NCBI GenBank assembly: GCA_900313435.1
Contig: OMRF01000185.1
Span: forward strand, 1 to 5,792
Length of the DNA stretch: 5,792 bases
Direction of reading: 5' to 3'
From: an uncultured Lachnospiraceae bacterium
GTDB lineage: Bacteria > Bacillota > Clostridia > Lachnospirales > Lachnospiraceae
This document shows, piece by piece, positions 4,496 to 5,792 of the stretch. Below the pieces are notes generated by a model. That model was not told the origin of the DNA, searched no databases, and worked only from the letters and a program-made list of their open reading frames with translations. Position 1 is the stretch's first letter; each line of letters opens with the position of its first letter. Made by a program: the position numbers and the translations under genes.

Positions 4496-5688
4496 AAACA
4501 CTGAAGAAATACAAAAAGATAATAATAGTGATCGAGGTCATCGCGTTATTTATGATCCTCTACGACTTCCTGATAGACGGCGGGGCGGTGACGTCGCTTT
4601 CGCGCCCGCAGAAAGGTGAGGGTAAGGCCGTTGAAGAGCTTGGTTTTTCCGGTGGGGAAGAAAGCGGAACCCTTGAGGTGCCTGTCTCCGAACGAAAGCT
4701 GTCTTTTGAAGAGGAACAGGAGCTGATCAGGCAGGCAGAGGAAGAGATCGATGAGACGATAATCGGGAAGAATGAAAGCGCAGATTCCGTCTTCCTTCCG
4801 CTCGATACAAGGTCTTCCTACGCGTCGTCAAAGGTGCAGGCCTTCTGGACCTTTGAACCTATGGTCGTGGATGCGGAGGGAAACATCGACTTCAAAGATA
4901 ATGATGAACTTCTGATAGAGGCAAGGGCCGATCTTGTCTGCGGTGAGAGCGAGGATCGGTATATAAGCTATATCAGGGCGGTCAAGCCCGGAAACGAGAC
5001 AAAGAGCGGCTTTTTGTTCAACCTGAAGAGCGCGCTTAAAGAGGCTGATTCTGAAGGCGGGGATGAGCTTTCCCTTCCTTCCGCGGTAGGGGAAAGCCCT
5101 GTCAGCTTTAAAAGAAAGCCGGATTTTCGCGGCGTTGCCTTTGCCTTTATTGGGATAGCGCTAATTCCTGTCCTCATACTGTTTGACAGGAAGAAGGACG
5201 AAAAGAAGAAAAAAGCATATAACGATGCGCTTTCAAAGGATTATCCCGTGATCGCATCAAAGCTCTCGCTCTTCATCGGAGCGGGGATAAGGCCCAGGGA
5301 GGCCTTTAAGAGGATATCAACGTCTTATGAAAAGAACCGACGGCGTGGCGCTCCCGCATCCGCCGGCTTTGATGAGATAGAAAGAGCCTGCCGCGATATG
5401 GAAAAGGGCGTCGGTGAGGGCGATGCTTATCTTTCAATCGCGGAAAGGACAGGTCACAAGGATTACAGGAGGCTGACTCTTCTTCTTACCGAGAATATGA
5501 AGAAGGGGGACCGCTTCCTTTCAGCAGAGCTTTCAAGAGAGGAAGCTGATGCCTTTGAGGAAAGGAAGAACCGCGCCATAAGGCTCGGTGAGGAGGCATC
5601 CACAAAGCTTGTATTTCCGATGATCCTGCTCCTTGGCTCTGTAATGATAATGCTCCTCGTTCCCGCATTTTTGGGAACGGGAGTGTGA
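4492..5688 (+). CDS. tadC: TadC-like platform protein (T2SSF) with large N-terminal outer domain
   Basis: A 398-residue protein with a T2SSF domain at its C-terminus, so by order the second platform subunit (TadC). The Lys-rich N-terminus MKTLKKYKK leads into a membrane helix (about 10-28), then some 180 residues predicted outside the cell, a second helix (213-231) followed by DRKKDEKKKK, a cytoplasmic T2SSF domain (about 244-372) with LSLFIGAGIRPREAFKRI (258-275), and a final helix (374-392). In the outer part an acidic helix (68-92) precedes NESADSVFLPLD...AFWTFEPMVVDAEGNI (94-132) and later strands to about 165. That pattern resembles the bacterial aBig-type Ig-like repeats. A second helix (173-187) plus LSLPSAVGESPVSF (193-206) may be a partial second unit. 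ATG 4492 overlaps the tadB stop as ATGA and puts a basic N-terminus before the helix; the in-frame ATG at 4459 would extend it inside tadB. TadC role: likely. Outer domain function: unknown. Confidence 0.85.
   Translation: MKTLKKYKKIIIVIEVIALFMILYDFLIDGGAVTSLSRPQKGEGKAVEELGFSGGEESGTLEVPVSERKLSFEEEQELIRQAEEEIDETIIGKNESADSVFLPLDTRSSYASSKVQAFWTFEPMVVDAEGNIDFKDNDELLIEARADLVCGESEDRYISYIRAVKPGNETKSGFLFNLKSALKEADSEGGDELSLPSAVGESPVSFKRKPDFRGVAFAFIGIALIPVLILFDRKKDEKKKKAYNDALSKDYPVIASKLSLFIGAGIRPREAFKRISTSYEKNRRRGAPASAGFDEIERACRDMEKGVGEGDAYLSIAERTGHKDYRRLTLLLTENMKKGDRFLSAELSREEADAFEERKNRAIRLGEEASTKLVFPMILLLGSVMIMLLVPAFLGTGV
5656..5681 (+). other. Hairpin at the tadC end, just upstream of flp
   Basis: Bases 5656-5664 pair with 5673-5681 (9 bp, one G-U, with a perfect CGTTCCC/GGGAACG core) around an 8-base loop. 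It lies in the last codons of tadC, 31 bases before the flp start. Only a short T5 run (5694-5698) follows, 12 bases downstream, so it is a poor terminator. It is better placed to be an mRNA processing or stabilising element that protects the pilin message. Confidence 0.5.
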
Positions 5689-5699
5689 AACAGTTTTTG

Positions 5700-5707
5700 A
5701 GAGGGGG
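5700..5707 (+). promoter_or_regulatory. Ribosome binding site of flp
   Basis: AGAGGGGG ends 5 bases before ATG 5713. It is a purine-rich, strong site, as expected for an abundantly made pilin subunit. Confidence 0.7.
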
Positions 5708-5712
5708 TTTGT

Positions 5713-5792
5713 ATGAAGATAAAGGAATTCATCAGGGATGAAGAGGGTATAGGAGTTGTTGAGGTCATCCTTATCCTGGTCGTATTGATCGG
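5713..5792 (+). CDS. flp: Flp-family type IVb prepilin, N-terminal part (3' end outside window)
   Basis: The first 26 codons of a small pilin gene cut by the window edge. The start is Met followed by a basic and acidic leader (KIKEFIRDEEG), then a strongly hydrophobic helix beginning GVVEVILILVVLIG. Cleavage after Gly12 would leave Ile13 as residue +1 and Glu17 as +5, the exact prepilin peptidase rule. Short leader, VVEV core and continuous Leu/Val/Ile run match the Flp1-type pilins of Clostridia, usually about 55-70 residues long. It would be the structural subunit, processed by TadV and polymerised by TadA/B/C. It lies 24 bases after tadC behind its own strong ribosome binding site and a hairpin, so its expression may differ from the genes before it. 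A pseudopilin is a less likely alternative, since the C-terminus is not visible. Confidence 0.88.
   Translation, partial: MKIKEFIRDEEGIGVVEVILILVVLI

Noticed and set aside
1..5792. CRISPR array, tRNA or rRNA gene, insertion sequence or phage genes
   Set aside because: No regularly spaced repeats, no tRNA-like cloverleaf, no transposase or integrase motifs and no terminal repeats were seen; the window is filled by flagellar and pilus genes.

Overview
The window reads as a chromosomal segment of a motile, Gram-positive Clostridia-type bacterium, most likely Lachnospiraceae. The assignment rests on the flagellin C-terminus, the FliS variant, and a compact monoderm-style Tad operon whose TadC-like protein carries a large outer domain and whose pilin has a Flp1-type N-terminus. 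It is by recognition only, with no database search. All supported genes are on the + strand, densely packed and free of visible frameshifts.

Layout. Positions 1-801 are the end of a flagellar unit: the last 105 codons of a flagellin gene, then fliS, the flagellin export chaperone. Positions 802-1108 are non-coding. They hold a long hairpin with a C-rich loop (856-903), a strong intrinsic terminator (930-963), and then a promoter region rich in inverted repeats with a perfect TATAAT at 1053-1058. From 1109 to the window edge runs one operon for a type IVb (Flp/Tad) pilus: tadV (prepilin peptidase), tadZ (localisation protein), tadA/cpaF (assembly ATPase), tadB and tadC (inner-membrane platform), and the first 26 codons of the pilin gene flp. 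Most junctions are 4-base ATGA overlaps. The exceptions are tadB, which starts at a TTG 55 bases inside tadA behind a very strong ribosome binding site, and flp, which follows a 24-base gap and a hairpin.

How the genes work together. TadV cleaves the Flp prepilin after Gly12. TadA hydrolyses ATP to drive assembly through the TadB/TadC platform. TadZ probably positions the machine. No secretin or CpaB-like gene lies between these genes, as expected for a cell with one membrane.

The points most worth a second look are these: a TadC-like protein fused to a predicted extracytoplasmic Ig-like (aBig-type) domain; a TadZ in which both the receiver phosphosite and the Walker A loop look lost; a candidate small RNA or 3'UTR element whose CCCUCC loop can pair with the tadB ribosome binding site; and nested inverted repeats over the tad promoter. 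The Tad system itself is a known type. What may be undescribed is its regulation next to flagellar genes and the TadC outer domain.
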